From the NCBI RefSeq assembly GCF_018987235.1, contig NZ_CP072197.1, positions 1,550,001 to 1,614,000 on the forward strand: a stretch of DNA of 64,000 nt. Direction: 5' to 3'. A program made the position numbers and the translations under genes. This DNA is from Lactobacillus crispatus. GTDB lineage: Bacteria; Bacillota; Bacilli; Lactobacillales; Lactobacillaceae. Shown piece by piece: positions 39,887 through 48,708 of the stretch; the first letter of the stretch is position 1, and the number at the start of each line of letters is the position of its first letter. The notes beneath the pieces were generated by a model that was not told where the DNA came from, did no database searches, and was given only the letters and a program-made list of their open reading frames with translations.

Positions 39887-40447
39887 ATGATACTTTTAAT
39901 TCTAATCGTAGCTGCAATTATGTTTATTTACTTTAACATCATCCCTGGAAAAAGGCATACTTTTATTGCATGGCTATCATTAATCATAACAATTCTTTGT
40001 GTTGTCGGCATTGTAGAACATGATTATAATCACTGGGGAATGAAAACTAAAACAACCTCAAGCACTAACACTCTAGTTTCCAGTGCTACTCCTCGCCTGC
40101 CAATTTTGCTTTATCAGCCTTTAGGTAATGGAACTGAAAAAGTTTACCTTTATAAAACTGGTCAGCTTCAAAAGAAGCCAAAATCTATTAAATTAGATAA
40201 AGTATCGACAAAAGTAAAACGAAACAGCCAACCAAAAGTAACGATTAAGACTACTCGCTACACCTATAGCAATACCTTTAATCAAATAATGTTTGGCGTC
40301 TTTGGTCATGACAAGGAGTTAAAACACAGAGAATATATTTTTTCTATTCCCTCCAACTGGAAAGTAATGTCAGTTAACGATGCCAAGCAGTTGCAAAAAC
40401 AAATGATGAAAAAACAGCAGTTTTTAAAACAAAAATCAGCCCAATAA
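39887..40447 (+). CDS. DUF4811-like protein of the exporter operon
   Basis: This 186-aa protein has two N-terminal helices (about 1-20, 26-44) and an outside domain. It follows the MFS stop directly (TAA-ATG). In lactobacilli, DUF4811 proteins travel with EmrB-like exporters; their job is unknown, perhaps an accessory of export. Confidence 0.75.
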   Translation: MILLILIVAAIMFIYFNIIPGKRHTFIAWLSLIITILCVVGIVEHDYNHWGMKTKTTSSTNTLVSSATPRLPILLYQPLGNGTEKVYLYKTGQLQKKPKSIKLDKVSTKVKRNSQPKVTIKTTRYTYSNTFNQIMFGVFGHDKELKHREYIFSIPSNWKVMSVNDAKQLQKQMMKKQQFLKQKSAQ

Positions 40448-40479
40448 AATAATGAAGCTCAAACTTTGATCATGATATG

Positions 40480-40516
40480 AACCCCGAAATTCGGACATGA
40501 ATTTCGGGGTTTTTTA
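40480..40516. terminator. Terminator, possibly an old IS end
   Basis: AACCCCGAAAT / ATTTCGGGGTT with a 10-nt loop and T run. It also resembles the repeated ends of IS3-family elements in lactobacilli and lies just before a transposase-like scrap. Confidence 0.7.
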
Positions 40517-40519
40517 TTT

Positions 40520-40576
40520 ATGGCTAAATTATCTAAACATGACAAAATTGATATTTACAATAGCTGGAAAAATTAA
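40520..40576 (+). pseudogene. Probable remnant of an IS3-family orfA
   Basis: An 18-codon ORF, MAKLSKHDKIDIYNSWKN, resembles the first helix of transposase OrfA proteins (helix-turn-helix), then stops. Nothing further of the element remains to 40694, a stretch with no gene. It would be a short scrap left by an old insertion; the alternative is chance. Confidence 0.3.
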
Positions 40577-40694
40577 ATTCATTTTAACTCAAATTTTACC
40601 ATATGATTTAAGTTAACTTAAATCACCTTTACAAACGCTTATGAAATATAATTTAACTAAATCTAAATGTAGAAAATTATTTTTATCACACTGC

Positions 40695-41453
40695 CTATTT
40701 CAATTGCATCCTATCATTAAAGTAATTTTTATAAGCCAAATAGCCACTAATCACGGCTCCAAGGCCAGTGGCAGAAAGCAACATAAATGTAATCATAATC
40801 TGATACTTAATTGCATAAATGGGATTTACACCAGAAAAAATTAAGCCGGACATCATTCCTGGCAAATTTACTAATCCTACAGTTTTAGCCGAATCTATCG
40901 TAGGCTGCATCGCAGTCTTAATGCTCCTTCTTAAAATTGACATCGATGCAGTTTTAATATCACTACCCAAAGCCAACTTTTCTAAAACTTGTTGATGCAG
41001 ATCATTAAAGCTATCATTCAACGCTTTATAGCATAAGCCAACTGCCACCATTTCATTTCCAGCAATCATCCCCGTAATGGGAATGACCTGCATAGGGACT
41101 GGTTTAATTACGCCAGAAAAAATCAGAATTCCTAATGTCACGTAAGTCCCTACCGCTTCGGCTATTATCGAATTCCAAATATTCCGCCCCGGATTAGGAT
41201 CACGCTGATTAGCATTCCAAGATGCATTAAAAATTATCACAATAGTTGAAACCAAAGTTAGCCACAAGGCATTAACATGAAAAATAAACTTCAAAACGTA
41301 GCCGATTACGACTAACTGAATTATCGCCCTAATCACGCTAATTAAAATATCCTTGGTTAGTCCTAATTTTTCTTTCGCAGAAATTCCAATGGAAACTAAC
41401 ACCAGTGCAAAAGCTAATACTAACGACCAGTTGCTAACTACAACATTTTTCAT
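40695..41453 (-). CDS. fetB: UPF0014 (FetB-like) ABC permease
   Basis: This 252-aa membrane protein has about seven helices with the NMPTVDS-like region in MQPTIDSAKTVGLVNLPGMMSG, a mark of the FetB/YbbM family. In E. coli, FetAB exports iron and helps in oxidative stress. It overlaps fetA by 4 nt (ATGA). The pair has lost its native leader because of IS-A. Confidence 0.82.
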   Translation of the reverse strand: MKNVVVSNWSLVLAFALVLVSIGISAKEKLGLTKDILISVIRAIIQLVVIGYVLKFIFHVNALWLTLVSTIVIIFNASWNANQRDPNPGRNIWNSIIAEAVGTYVTLGILIFSGVIKPVPMQVIPITGMIAGNEMVAVGLCYKALNDSFNDLHQQVLEKLALGSDIKTASMSILRRSIKTAMQPTIDSAKTVGLVNLPGMMSGLIFSGVNPIYAIKYQIMITFMLLSATGLGAVISGYLAYKNYFNDRMQLK

Positions 41454-42088
41454 TCGATTATTCCGCCTTTTTTTACTCTTAAAATATTGCTTGCTTCATC
41501 AATTTCACTTTGATCATGTGTAACTTGAATAATTGTCACGCCTTTCTCAGAAACATCTTTAATCAAATTATGTACAATATCTTTACTTTGATTATCAAGC
41601 CCGGTAGTTACTTCATCTAAGAGCAATATCTTTGGTAAAAATATTATGTTTCGAATTAACGCAACTCTTTGCTTTTCACCACCTGATAAAGCAGTAATCT
41701 TTTTATCTAAAAAATCAGCAGAGAGATCAACTTGATTAAGTAAATCAGCTATTTGCTTGTCATTTACATCTACTTTTCTAATTTCATACGGGAAAATCAA
41801 ATTATCTCTTACTGTTTGCCCAAATAAAGACGGCTGCTGAAAACAATATGAAACTTCTCTACGATATTGAACTGGATTTAAGGAGCTAATGTTTTTTTCT
41901 TGATATAGAATATCGCCTGAATTAGCACTAATTAAATTTGCAATCAATCGTAAAATCGTACTTTTTCCTGCACCTGATGGGCCAATTAAGGTTAGAAAAT
42001 CGCCTTTATTAACCTTAAATGATACATCTTGCAATATTTGTTTTTTATCTGCACTATATTGGATATGTTTTAATTCTAATATTTTCAT
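41450..42088 (-). CDS. fetA: FetA-like ABC ATPase, start codon at an IS junction
   Basis: This 212-aa ATPase has Walker A GPSGAGKST, signature LSGGEKQR, Walker B ILLLDE and THDQSE. It is complete; the ATG (42088-42086) is part of the 8-bp target copy next to IS-A. The 20 bases before it are IS end sequence with no Shine-Dalgarno, so the gene now depends on read-through from the transposase and on poor initiation. The old leader is found beyond the IS at 43461-43510. Confidence 0.85.
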   Translation of the reverse strand: MKILELKHIQYSADKKQILQDVSFKVNKGDFLTLIGPSGAGKSTILRLIANLISANSGDILYQEKNISSLNPVQYRREVSYCFQQPSLFGQTVRDNLIFPYEIRKVDVNDKQIADLLNQVDLSADFLDKKITALSGGEKQRVALIRNIIFLPKILLLDEVTTGLDNQSKDIVHNLIKDVSEKGVTIIQVTHDQSEIDEASNILRVKKGGIIE

Positions 42089-43460
42089 GAAACTGTCAAA
42101 TCTTTTGTGTAAATAGATCTTTCTCGTAAATTGATTTTTTAATTATTTATTTAATCAAAGTAGGATTCTAAGGTGTCCTGAACCTGACCAAAGCCTTTAT
42201 GAATTCGATTGAAATAACGGTCATTGTAGCTCATTGCCTGGATGCCAATAAATGCATCAAGCGACTGTTCAGTTGGAAATTCTGCCTTAGGCTTAGCTTT
42301 ACGCTTGATGACGTTGTTAAAGGATTCAATCATATTGGTTGAATAAATTGAAGCTCTGATTTGTTTGGGATAATTGTAGAAGACTAGCAGATCGGGCTCA
42401 ATTTCCTTCAAACCTTTGATGACATGGCTATAAGCTTTATTCCATTTGGCATAGAATTTGTGCAAGACAGCTGCAGCTTCTTTTTTGCTTGTCTGTTGAT
42501 GTATCTGCTTGAATTCGTTCATGATCTTTTCACGATCGTCGACGCGTACTTTAGCGCAGATATTGCGCATGACATGAACCAGGCAGCGTTGAAAATGAGC
42601 TTTAGGATAAGTCCTGGCCAAGGCTGTTTTCATGCCAACAACACCATCAGAAAGAAAAAGCTCAACTTGCTTCAAGCCTCTGGACTTCATGTTTTGAAGC
42701 ATCTCTGTCCAAACTTCAATGTTCTCACTAGGAGCAATGCAGTAGTCAATGACTTCCTTATGTCCATTAGGTTTAATGCCAATGGCAATATATACTGCTT
42801 CACGCTCAAACGTTTCTCGGCGCAAAGGAAGGTATGTCGCATCCAAATAGACACAGAAAAACTTGTCGCTTAGCTTGCGCTTGTGATAAGCCTCAATCTT
42901 GGGGAGCATCTGCTTGGAAATATTTGATACTTGAGCTGGACTATAATGACTGCCATACATTTTCTCAATCAAGTCAGCGATTTCTCTGGTAGTTACGCCT
43001 TTGGAGTATAGCTTGATAATCGTGCTTTCCAAAACATCAGAGTGCTGCTTGTAGTCAGGCAGCGTGTGCTGATGAAACTGACCGTTGCGGTCTCGAGGCA
43101 CTTGCACTTCAATTGGTCCAAACTGGGTATCAACCTTGCGGAAATAAGCACCATTTCTAGAATTGCCAGTATTCCAGCCATTTCTGGCATAGGGATCATA
43201 GCCTAGAAAGGCAGTCAACTCAGCTTCTAGCAAGTTATTAACAGCCTGTTGTAGCTCTTTGCGCAATAAATCATTTATTTTGTCTGGATTGAATAGAGCT
43301 TGAGCAAAATCTTTGGTAAAATCATTCATGAAGGAGTTCTTCTTTCTGTATGTGTTTTTTTGTTCAAACCAATCATACGAGAAAGGAACTCCTTTTTCTA
43401 ATGTTTAAAGAAATAAATTTAAGGAATCATTCATCCTTACACAAACTATTTTACAGTCTC
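42089..43460 (-). mobile_element. IS256-family element, copy A
   Basis: A 1372-bp element has imperfect 24-bp ends (GAGACTGTAAAATAGTTTG... on the transposase 5' side at 43460; GAAACTGTCAAATCTTTTG... at 42089), 20 of 24 alike. Target duplication ATTTTCAT at 42081-42088 and 43461-43468. One transposase gene, reading toward fetA. Length, ends and 8-bp duplication fit IS256-family elements of lactobacilli such as IS1201. Confidence 0.95.
42151..43329 (-). CDS. IS256-family transposase (copy A)
   Basis: This 392-aa mutator-type DDE transposase has catalytic Asp163 (YLDATYLPLR), Asp228 (LSDGVVGMK) and Glu335 (MIESFNNVIKRK). It is intact, and its translation is identical to copies B and C. RBS AAGGAG lies about 9 nt before the ATG. 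Confidence 0.95.
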   Translation of the reverse strand: MNDFTKDFAQALFNPDKINDLLRKELQQAVNNLLEAELTAFLGYDPYARNGWNTGNSRNGAYFRKVDTQFGPIEVQVPRDRNGQFHQHTLPDYKQHSDVLESTIIKLYSKGVTTREIADLIEKMYGSHYSPAQVSNISKQMLPKIEAYHKRKLSDKFFCVYLDATYLPLRRETFEREAVYIAIGIKPNGHKEVIDYCIAPSENIEVWTEMLQNMKSRGLKQVELFLSDGVVGMKTALARTYPKAHFQRCLVHVMRNICAKVRVDDREKIMNEFKQIHQQTSKKEAAAVLHKFYAKWNKAYSHVIKGLKEIEPDLLVFYNYPKQIRASIYSTNMIESFNNVIKRKAKPKAEFPTEQSLDAFIGIQAMSYNDRYFNRIHKGFGQVQDTLESYFD

Positions 43461-43510
43461 ATTTTCATTCTTTTGCCTAACTAAATAACTCATTTTTCTA
43501 ATTATACAAC
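43461..43510 (-). promoter_or_regulatory. Orphaned leader of fetAB
   Basis: On the minus strand this reads TATAAT (43506-43501), then a weak ribosome site (TTAGGCAAAAGA) directly before the second target copy with its own ATG. It fits the fetA leader before IS-A landed. The stranded ATG now gives a 5-codon frame into the IS. Confidence 0.5.
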
Positions 43511-43511
43511 T

Positions 43512-43555
43512 AAAAAAATAAAGGAAATCCAATATTTTCATTGAATTTCCTTTAT
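43512..43555 (-). terminator. Terminator of secreted-protein paralogue 2
   Basis: AATAAAGGAAAT / ATTTCCTTTATT arms with a T run on the minus strand. Confidence 0.85.
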
Positions 43556-43576
43556 TTAAATTAATATCGATAATGA

Positions 43577-45205
43577 TTACTTAGTCAACTTTTGTTTACT
43601 TTCAAGTAATTCAGCACGTTGAGCTAAGTTCATGTATAACTTGTTGTTGTAGGTTGCGATACCTTCAATTTCACGACCAGTGTGGTATTGGTAAGTATCC
43701 TTAACTTCACCATCAGTTGCAATCTTAGCAATTACGTCATTGAATGCAAGGTAGAAGTTATTGTTCTTGGCATCATAAGTAAACCCTTGAGTGTATGTGT
43801 TTGCTACAATGCCACCCTTAGTTGCACCTACCATAGTTGGATACCAGTTATCGCCTTTGCGGTTGAATTCCCAGTATTCAGTTTGGTCTTTTTCTTTATT
43901 ATAAAGAGTTGTGTAAAGCTTGTGATCATTTACAACAACACCATTATTGAAGTAACGACCGTCTGAATCACTACCGTTCCAGCATTTAATAGTCCAAATC
44001 TTGTTAATGCACATATCGCTCTTCCGAATTTGGATTAACTCTTCAGACATATTGCTCTTGTATGAAACCTTATTATTGTTATTTAGAACGTAAATGTATT
44101 TATCAGTTGAGCCCATTGCTTGACCGTGACCAATTGGAATATATGGACTAACTTTAATGTTCTTAACGTAAGAATTGAACTTCTTTTGGCTCATATCAAG
44201 TAAGTATTGTCCGTTAAATGCATTGGTTAAATGGTTAAGATTATATCCTACAATATGACCATTGCTAATCAGAGTACTGCTTAATAAACTAGTGTACAAC
44301 CAGCCATTTGACATGGTAATTCCTTCAGGAATATGACCTACACGGTTAATATAGTCATCATTTTTAATGTCACGGTAAACACTTAATAAAACTGGTTGGA
44401 AGAAGCGAGTAGTGAAATCTAATTTTCCGCTTTCACTATCATAAGCATGCTTATTCTTATCAGGAGTAAAATCAGTCTTAGTTACATAGTTAGCAGAACT
44501 TCCGTAGTAAGTCTTCCAGGATTTCAAATCGCCGTTAAATGGCTTAGCTTGGACTCTATCAGCATGAGCAATTCCTTCCTTAGTACTCTTTCTGACAGTT
44601 ACCTTAACAGTTGCCTTTGCTTTACCATAGCTATATTTAACATTATAGGTACCTGGAGTTGAGCAATCGATTGCATCTTCTGAAATCTTAATATCTGCTG
44701 TATCAATTACAGTACCCATATAATTGGTTACATAACTTACTGCATCAGTTGGATCAAAATCGTAGTGACTATTTTGTACTAAACTGATAGTCTTTGGTAC
44801 AGCGATAGCATCTCTTGTAAAGTAGTTTTGGTTAACATAACCAACTTTACGACCATTTACATAAATACGCCAATAAGTTGCATCCTTTGTCTTAATTCTC
44901 TGGTCAGATTGAATATGAGCATATTGATAATCGCTAGCATCAGCAATCTTACCGCTAGGTTTACCATTACTAATCTTTTTATAAACAGGATAATTCTTAT
45001 TGCTACCTACTTTAACCATTAAGTCATAAGAAGTACTTGTTTGAGCTGGTCCCTTCTTCGCACTGGAATCAGTCTTAGCAGTATCTGTATTACTATCAGT
45101 AGTTTTAGAATTATCTGCAAATACTGCATTTGTAGAACCAATTAACAAACCAACACCCAGTGCTACAGCTGAAGTAGCAGTTAAAATTTTATTTGAATAC
45201 TTCAA
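43577..45205 (-). CDS. Secreted SH3/Ig-type protein, paralogue 2
   Basis: This 542-aa exported protein has a signal peptide (1-30, cleavage near VFADNS), a Thr/Ser/Asp-rich linker (31-60), a GW/SH3-like repeat (to GYVNQNYF, about 130), an Ig-like domain (to ATVKVTVRKS, about 205) and a C-terminal module of about 310 residues similar throughout to the gene at 31054. The start is a TTG behind GGAGG at 6 nt. Function unknown. Confidence 0.82.
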   Translation of the reverse strand: MKYSNKILTATSAVALGVGLLIGSTNAVFADNSKTTDSNTDTAKTDSSAKKGPAQTSTSYDLMVKVGSNKNYPVYKKISNGKPSGKIADASDYQYAHIQSDQRIKTKDATYWRIYVNGRKVGYVNQNYFTRDAIAVPKTISLVQNSHYDFDPTDAVSYVTNYMGTVIDTADIKISEDAIDCSTPGTYNVKYSYGKAKATVKVTVRKSTKEGIAHADRVQAKPFNGDLKSWKTYYGSSANYVTKTDFTPDKNKHAYDSESGKLDFTTRFFQPVLLSVYRDIKNDDYINRVGHIPEGITMSNGWLYTSLLSSTLISNGHIVGYNLNHLTNAFNGQYLLDMSQKKFNSYVKNIKVSPYIPIGHGQAMGSTDKYIYVLNNNNKVSYKSNMSEELIQIRKSDMCINKIWTIKCWNGSDSDGRYFNNGVVVNDHKLYTTLYNKEKDQTEYWEFNRKGDNWYPTMVGATKGGIVANTYTQGFTYDAKNNNFYLAFNDVIAKIATDGEVKDTYQYHTGREIEGIATYNNKLYMNLAQRAELLESKQKLTK

Positions 45206-45285
45206 ACCTATCCTCCGTATCTTATATTTTGCATTTTACTTTTATATTATAATATATAAACACTGTTAGCTAAAATACATTTTTA

Positions 45286-45303
45286 TTACCATTGTTACCA
45301 TTG
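45286..45303. repeat. Perfect 9-bp tandem repeat
   Basis: TTACCATTG occurs twice without a gap (45286-45294, 45295-45303) between the promoters of the secreted-protein gene and clpP. It may be a binding site for a dimer; reader unknown. Confidence 0.6.
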
Positions 45304-45314
45304 AGCTTATTTAT

Positions 45315-45343
45315 TTGACACTTTCATTACGAAGTGATTTAAT
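45315..45343 (+). promoter_or_regulatory. clpP promoter
   Basis: TTGACA (45315-45320), 17 nt, TTTAAT (45338-45343). Confidence 0.75.
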
Positions 45344-45369
45344 TAGCACTGTACTTGAAAGAGTGCTAA
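45343..45369 (+). promoter_or_regulatory. CIRCE element (HrcA operator)
   Basis: TTAGCACTG, 9 nt, GAGTGCTAA. It differs from the canonical CIRCE (TTAGCACTC-N9-GAGTGCTAA) at one base. It starts at the end of the -10 and covers the transcription start, so HrcA would repress clpP. No CtsR heptads are seen. Confidence 0.9.
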
Positions 45370-45399
45370 TTAATACGAAATCAATTAGGAGGCAAATTT

Positions 45400-45984
45400 A
45401 TGCTAGTACCTACAGTTATTGAACAAACTGCTCGTGGTGAACGTGCTTATGACATTTACTCACGCTTATTAAAAGACAGAATTATCATGCTTAGCGGTGA
45501 AATTAATGACCAAATGGCTAACTCAATCATCGCTCAATTACTCTTCCTTGATGCTCAAGACAATACCAAGGATATTTCACTTTATATCAACTCACCAGGT
45601 GGTGTAATCACCTCCGGCTTAGCTATCATGGATACCATGAACTTTATTAAGTCAGACGTATCAACTATTGCAATTGGTATGGCAGCTTCAATGGCTTCTA
45701 TCCTCTTGACTAGTGGTACTAAGGGTAAGCGTTTTGCACTTCCTAACTCAACTGTTTTAATTCACCAACCATTAGGTGGTGCTCAAGGTCAACAAACTGA
45801 TATCCAAATTGCAGCTAACGAAATTTTGAAGAGCCGTAAGAAGATCAACGAAATTTTGCACGAAACTACCGGTCAACCTTTGGAAAAGATCCAAAAGGAT
45901 ACTGAACGTGACAACTACTTAACTGCTGAAGAAGCCAAGGAATATGGTTTGATTGACGAAATCATGGTTAATAAGAAGAAGTAA
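45400..45984 (+). CDS. clpP: ATP-dependent Clp protease proteolytic subunit
   Basis: This 194-aa serine protease has the triad Ser97 (GMAASMAS), His122 (LIHQPLGG) and Asp171, and forms the 14-mer barrel that works with ClpC, ClpE or ClpX. RBS GGAGG at 7 nt. Single gene with a strong terminator. Confidence 0.98.
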   Translation: MLVPTVIEQTARGERAYDIYSRLLKDRIIMLSGEINDQMANSIIAQLLFLDAQDNTKDISLYINSPGGVITSGLAIMDTMNFIKSDVSTIAIGMAASMASILLTSGTKGKRFALPNSTVLIHQPLGGAQGQQTDIQIAANEILKSRKKINEILHETTGQPLEKIQKDTERDNYLTAEEAKEYGLIDEIMVNKKK

Positions 45985-46011
45985 TTAATTATTAAAAATT
46001 ATTCACACTCT

Positions 46012-46047
46012 AAAAGGAGCTTGCACTCATTGTGCAGGCTCCTTTTT
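46012..46047 (+). terminator. clpP terminator
   Basis: AAAAGGAGC-TGCAC / GTGCA-GCTCCTTTTT; it may also serve whiA on the other strand. Confidence 0.9.
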
Positions 46048-46048
46048 C

Positions 46049-46984
46049 TTATTCTCTTAAACTCTCAGCTAACTCATGTAGTTTCTTAAATCGGTGATTA
46101 ACTCCTGACTTCGAAATCGGACCATCCGGAATTTGATTAGCTACTTCCTTTAAAGTTAATTCTGGATGCGCCAATCTAAAACGCGCTAAAACTTGCAATT
46201 TCTCTGGTAGATCATCTAAGCCGTTTTCTTGTTCAATCAGCTGGATGTCTTCTACCTGCTTAGCTGAAGCTGAGGCTGTTTTTTTCATATTCGCGGTATC
46301 ACAATTAACCAAGCGATTAACCGAATTTCGCATATCTCGCATAATACGCAAATCTTCAAAGTTAAGCATTGCATTAAGTGCACCCACTATATGCAAAAAG
46401 TCGCCAATTTTTGCGGCTTCTTTTAAATAAACAATATAGCCTCTTCTACGTTTAGTTGCTTTAGCATTTAAATAAAAATAATTATTCATCAACTTACATA
46501 AATCCTCATTATGGTCCTCATAAGTTGAATAAATCTCCAAGTGATAACGACTCGTTTCTGGATTATTGACACTACCTCCGGCTAGAAATGCACCGCGTAA
46601 ATAGGACATTGCTCCTTCACGTGAAGTCATAATTCTCTGCGGAATTCGCGTTACCAAACCTCTTTCAGGATCCCAGATTTGTAAGTTTTCTAGGATTTCT
46701 TGTACCTTCTGATTCAATCGTACCAAATATTGATTATTTTTTTTCAATTTCATCTTGCGCGAGACAATCAGCAATGGCTCAATACCATAAGCAATCTTAA
46801 TCAGCTTAAAAATTCGTCGAGCAATCGCAGGATTTTCTGTAGTGATATCCAGGCTAAATTGATGATCGTGCAAGTTTAATACACCATTCATTCGCAAAAA
46901 AGCAGCTAACTCCGCTTTGGCATGCTCTGGATGCACCTCAAGCGAAGTTAGCTCCTTTTTGACTTCACTAGCATAACTAGCCAT
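46049..46984 (-). CDS. whiA: WhiA sporulation/division regulator
   Basis: This 311-aa WhiA protein has an N-terminal LAGLIDADG-like fold ([14 protein letters not shown]) and a C-terminal helix-turn-helix ([21 protein letters not shown], shown in part: ISKSGVNHR). In Gram-positives WhiA influences cell division and chromosome segregation. The ATG at 46984 has AAGGA 5-6 nt upstream and overlaps the yvcK stop. Last gene of rapZ-yvcK-whiA, convergent with clpP. Confidence 0.94.
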   Translation of the reverse strand: MASYASEVKKELTSLEVHPEHAKAELAAFLRMNGVLNLHDHQFSLDITTENPAIARRIFKLIKIAYGIEPLLIVSRKMKLKKNNQYLVRLNQKVQEILENLQIWDPERGLVTRIPQRIMTSREGAMSYLRGAFLAGGSVNNPETSRYHLEIYSTYEDHNEDLCKLMNNYFYLNAKATKRRRGYIVYLKEAAKIGDFLHIVGALNAMLNFEDLRIMRDMRNSVNRLVNCDTANMKKTASASAKQVEDIQLIEQENGLDDLPEKLQVLARFRLAHPELTLKEVANQIPDGPISKSGVNHRFKKLHELAESLRE

Positions 46985-48020
46985 CATTTTCCTTCATTCT
47001 TTTACGTGACATTGATTCAAATGCCAGATTAATAATTTCTTTTCCTACCTTTTCACCATCATGAAATACCAATCCATGACGTTGATCGATAAAGTCATCA
47101 GTAATGACACGGCAGTTTTGCTTTCTTAAGCCTTCAAAGTCATTCTTAACAGGCTCAAGATAAGCATCATAATCTTCTGGGTGAAATTTGCTCATATCAA
47201 TTTTGGCACCATTAACCAGAGCGGTATTGATATAATTTCCACCTAAGTGATCGTTAATTACCTGTACGTGTTCCGCATCACTAAAGTGATCTGTCTCACC
47301 ACGCTGAGTCATGATATTGCAAATATAAATAACCTCGGCGTCAGTCTCACGCACTGCTTCACCTAAATTAGAGATCATTAAGTTAGGTAAAATTGAAGTA
47401 AATAAACTACCTGGCCCAAGTACGACTGCATCAGCTTGCATAATCGAAGCCAGTACTGGTAAAACAGCTCTAGGCTCTTCATCCGAATCAGTATCGGTCA
47501 CCCAGACACGCTTAATCCGCTTATCTTTAGATGTGATTTCAGTTTCACCAGACTCCGTAGTTCCATCCACGAATTCTGCGTTTAAAGTCAATGGTTCATT
47601 GGAAGCTGGAAAAACATGACCATCAATTTTCATCATTTTTGACAAAGATTGAACTGCATCAAAGATATTGCCATGCATTTCATTCAATGCCGCAATAATT
47701 AAATTACCGATTGCATGTCCTGAAAAAAAGGAATCGGATGAATCAAATCGATACTGAAAAATATTCTTTTCTTCCTGAGGTAAGTCACTAAGTGATACCA
47801 AAACATTACGGATATCACCAGGTGGAACTACGTTAATAAAGTTACGGATTGAACCAGATGAACCGCCGTCATCTGAAACCGTTACGATTGCAGTAATTTC
47901 CGCGTTTTGATCTTTCAAGGCATTCAAAATAACTGGTAAACCCGTACCGCCACCAATTACGACTACACGGGGACGTCTGCCTTTAATCACGCGAACAATC
48001 CTTGTTTCTCCATATGGCAC
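46977..48020 (-). CDS. yvcK: YvcK (gluconeogenesis factor)
   Basis: This 347-aa protein of the CofD-like family ([28 protein letters not shown]) binds UDP-sugars and helps steer carbon to cell-wall precursors. The start is a GTG (48020) with AGGTG at about 8 nt. It lies 10 nt after the broken rapZ, so its transcription may be affected by IS-B. Confidence 0.94.
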   Translation of the reverse strand: MPYGETRIVRVIKGRRPRVVVIGGGTGLPVILNALKDQNAEITAIVTVSDDGGSSGSIRNFINVVPPGDIRNVLVSLSDLPQEEKNIFQYRFDSSDSFFSGHAIGNLIIAALNEMHGNIFDAVQSLSKMMKIDGHVFPASNEPLTLNAEFVDGTTESGETEITSKDKRIKRVWVTDTDSDEEPRAVLPVLASIMQADAVVLGPGSLFTSILPNLMISNLGEAVRETDAEVIYICNIMTQRGETDHFSDAEHVQVINDHLGGNYINTALVNGAKIDMSKFHPEDYDAYLEPVKNDFEGLRKQNCRVITDDFIDQRHGLVFHDGEKVGKEIINLAFESMSRKRMKENDG

Positions 48021-48030
48021 AGGTGCGCAC

Positions 48031-48708
48031 CTACTTTCTAATATAACGACTCACTTCACGGTGAGTAATATCGACTGGATATTTTTTAGCTAAATCTCGT
48101 GCCAACTGTTGGGCAATTGAAACACTCCGGTGTTGACCCCCAGTACAACCAATTGCAATGGTCAACTTTTCCTTCCCCTCTTTGATATATCCAGGGATAG
48201 CTGTTTCAAGCAAATCAAGCAATTTTTTATAAAAGACCTGTGTTTCTTCTTTGTTCATCACATAGTCAAATACACGCTTGTCCAGTCCCGTAAATGGTCT
48301 TAATTCTGAAATATAAAATGGGTTAGGCAAAAAACGCACATCCATTACAATATCTGCATCAATTGGCATCCCATACTTAAAGCCAAATGACATCACTTCA
48401 ATTGAAAATGGTTGCCGCTTGCGATCACTAAATGTATTGATTAATTTTTGCTTTAATTCCTTAGTCGACAAGTTTGACGTATCGATAATATAATTTGATC
48501 TATTTTTAATTGGCATTAAAATACGACGTTCTTCTTGAATGCCATCAAGCAAGCGACCTTTGCCATTATTGGCTAAAGGCGGAAGACGCCTTGTTTCTTT
48601 ATAACGAGCAACCAAGACATCATCGGAAGCATCCAAAAATAGGATAGTAGCTTGCACATTGCCATTATCTTCAAGTGAATTAACTTCATCCAATAAATCG
48701 CGATAAAA
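48031..48708 (-). pseudogene. rapZ: rapZ, C-terminal part cut off by IS-B
   Basis: This part holds codons from about 69 onward of a RapZ/YvcJ protein, including the C-terminal domain with GCTGGQHRSVSIA. The frame is open upstream into IS-B to an ATG at 48819, so a chimeric protein of up to 262 aa, with 37 IS-derived residues replacing the P-loop domain, could be made. Removing IS-B and one target copy restores a single frame. In B. subtilis YvcJ binds nucleotides; E. coli RapZ binds small RNA through the C-terminal domain. Confidence 0.9.

Noticed and set aside
42424-42873. 149-codon frame antisense to the transposase, found in all three IS copies
   Set aside because: It repeats only because the IS repeats; no ribosome site and it lies fully inside the transposase gene.
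43461-43468. Second fetA ATG in the distal target copy
   Set aside because: It reads five codons into the IS and stops; not a gene.
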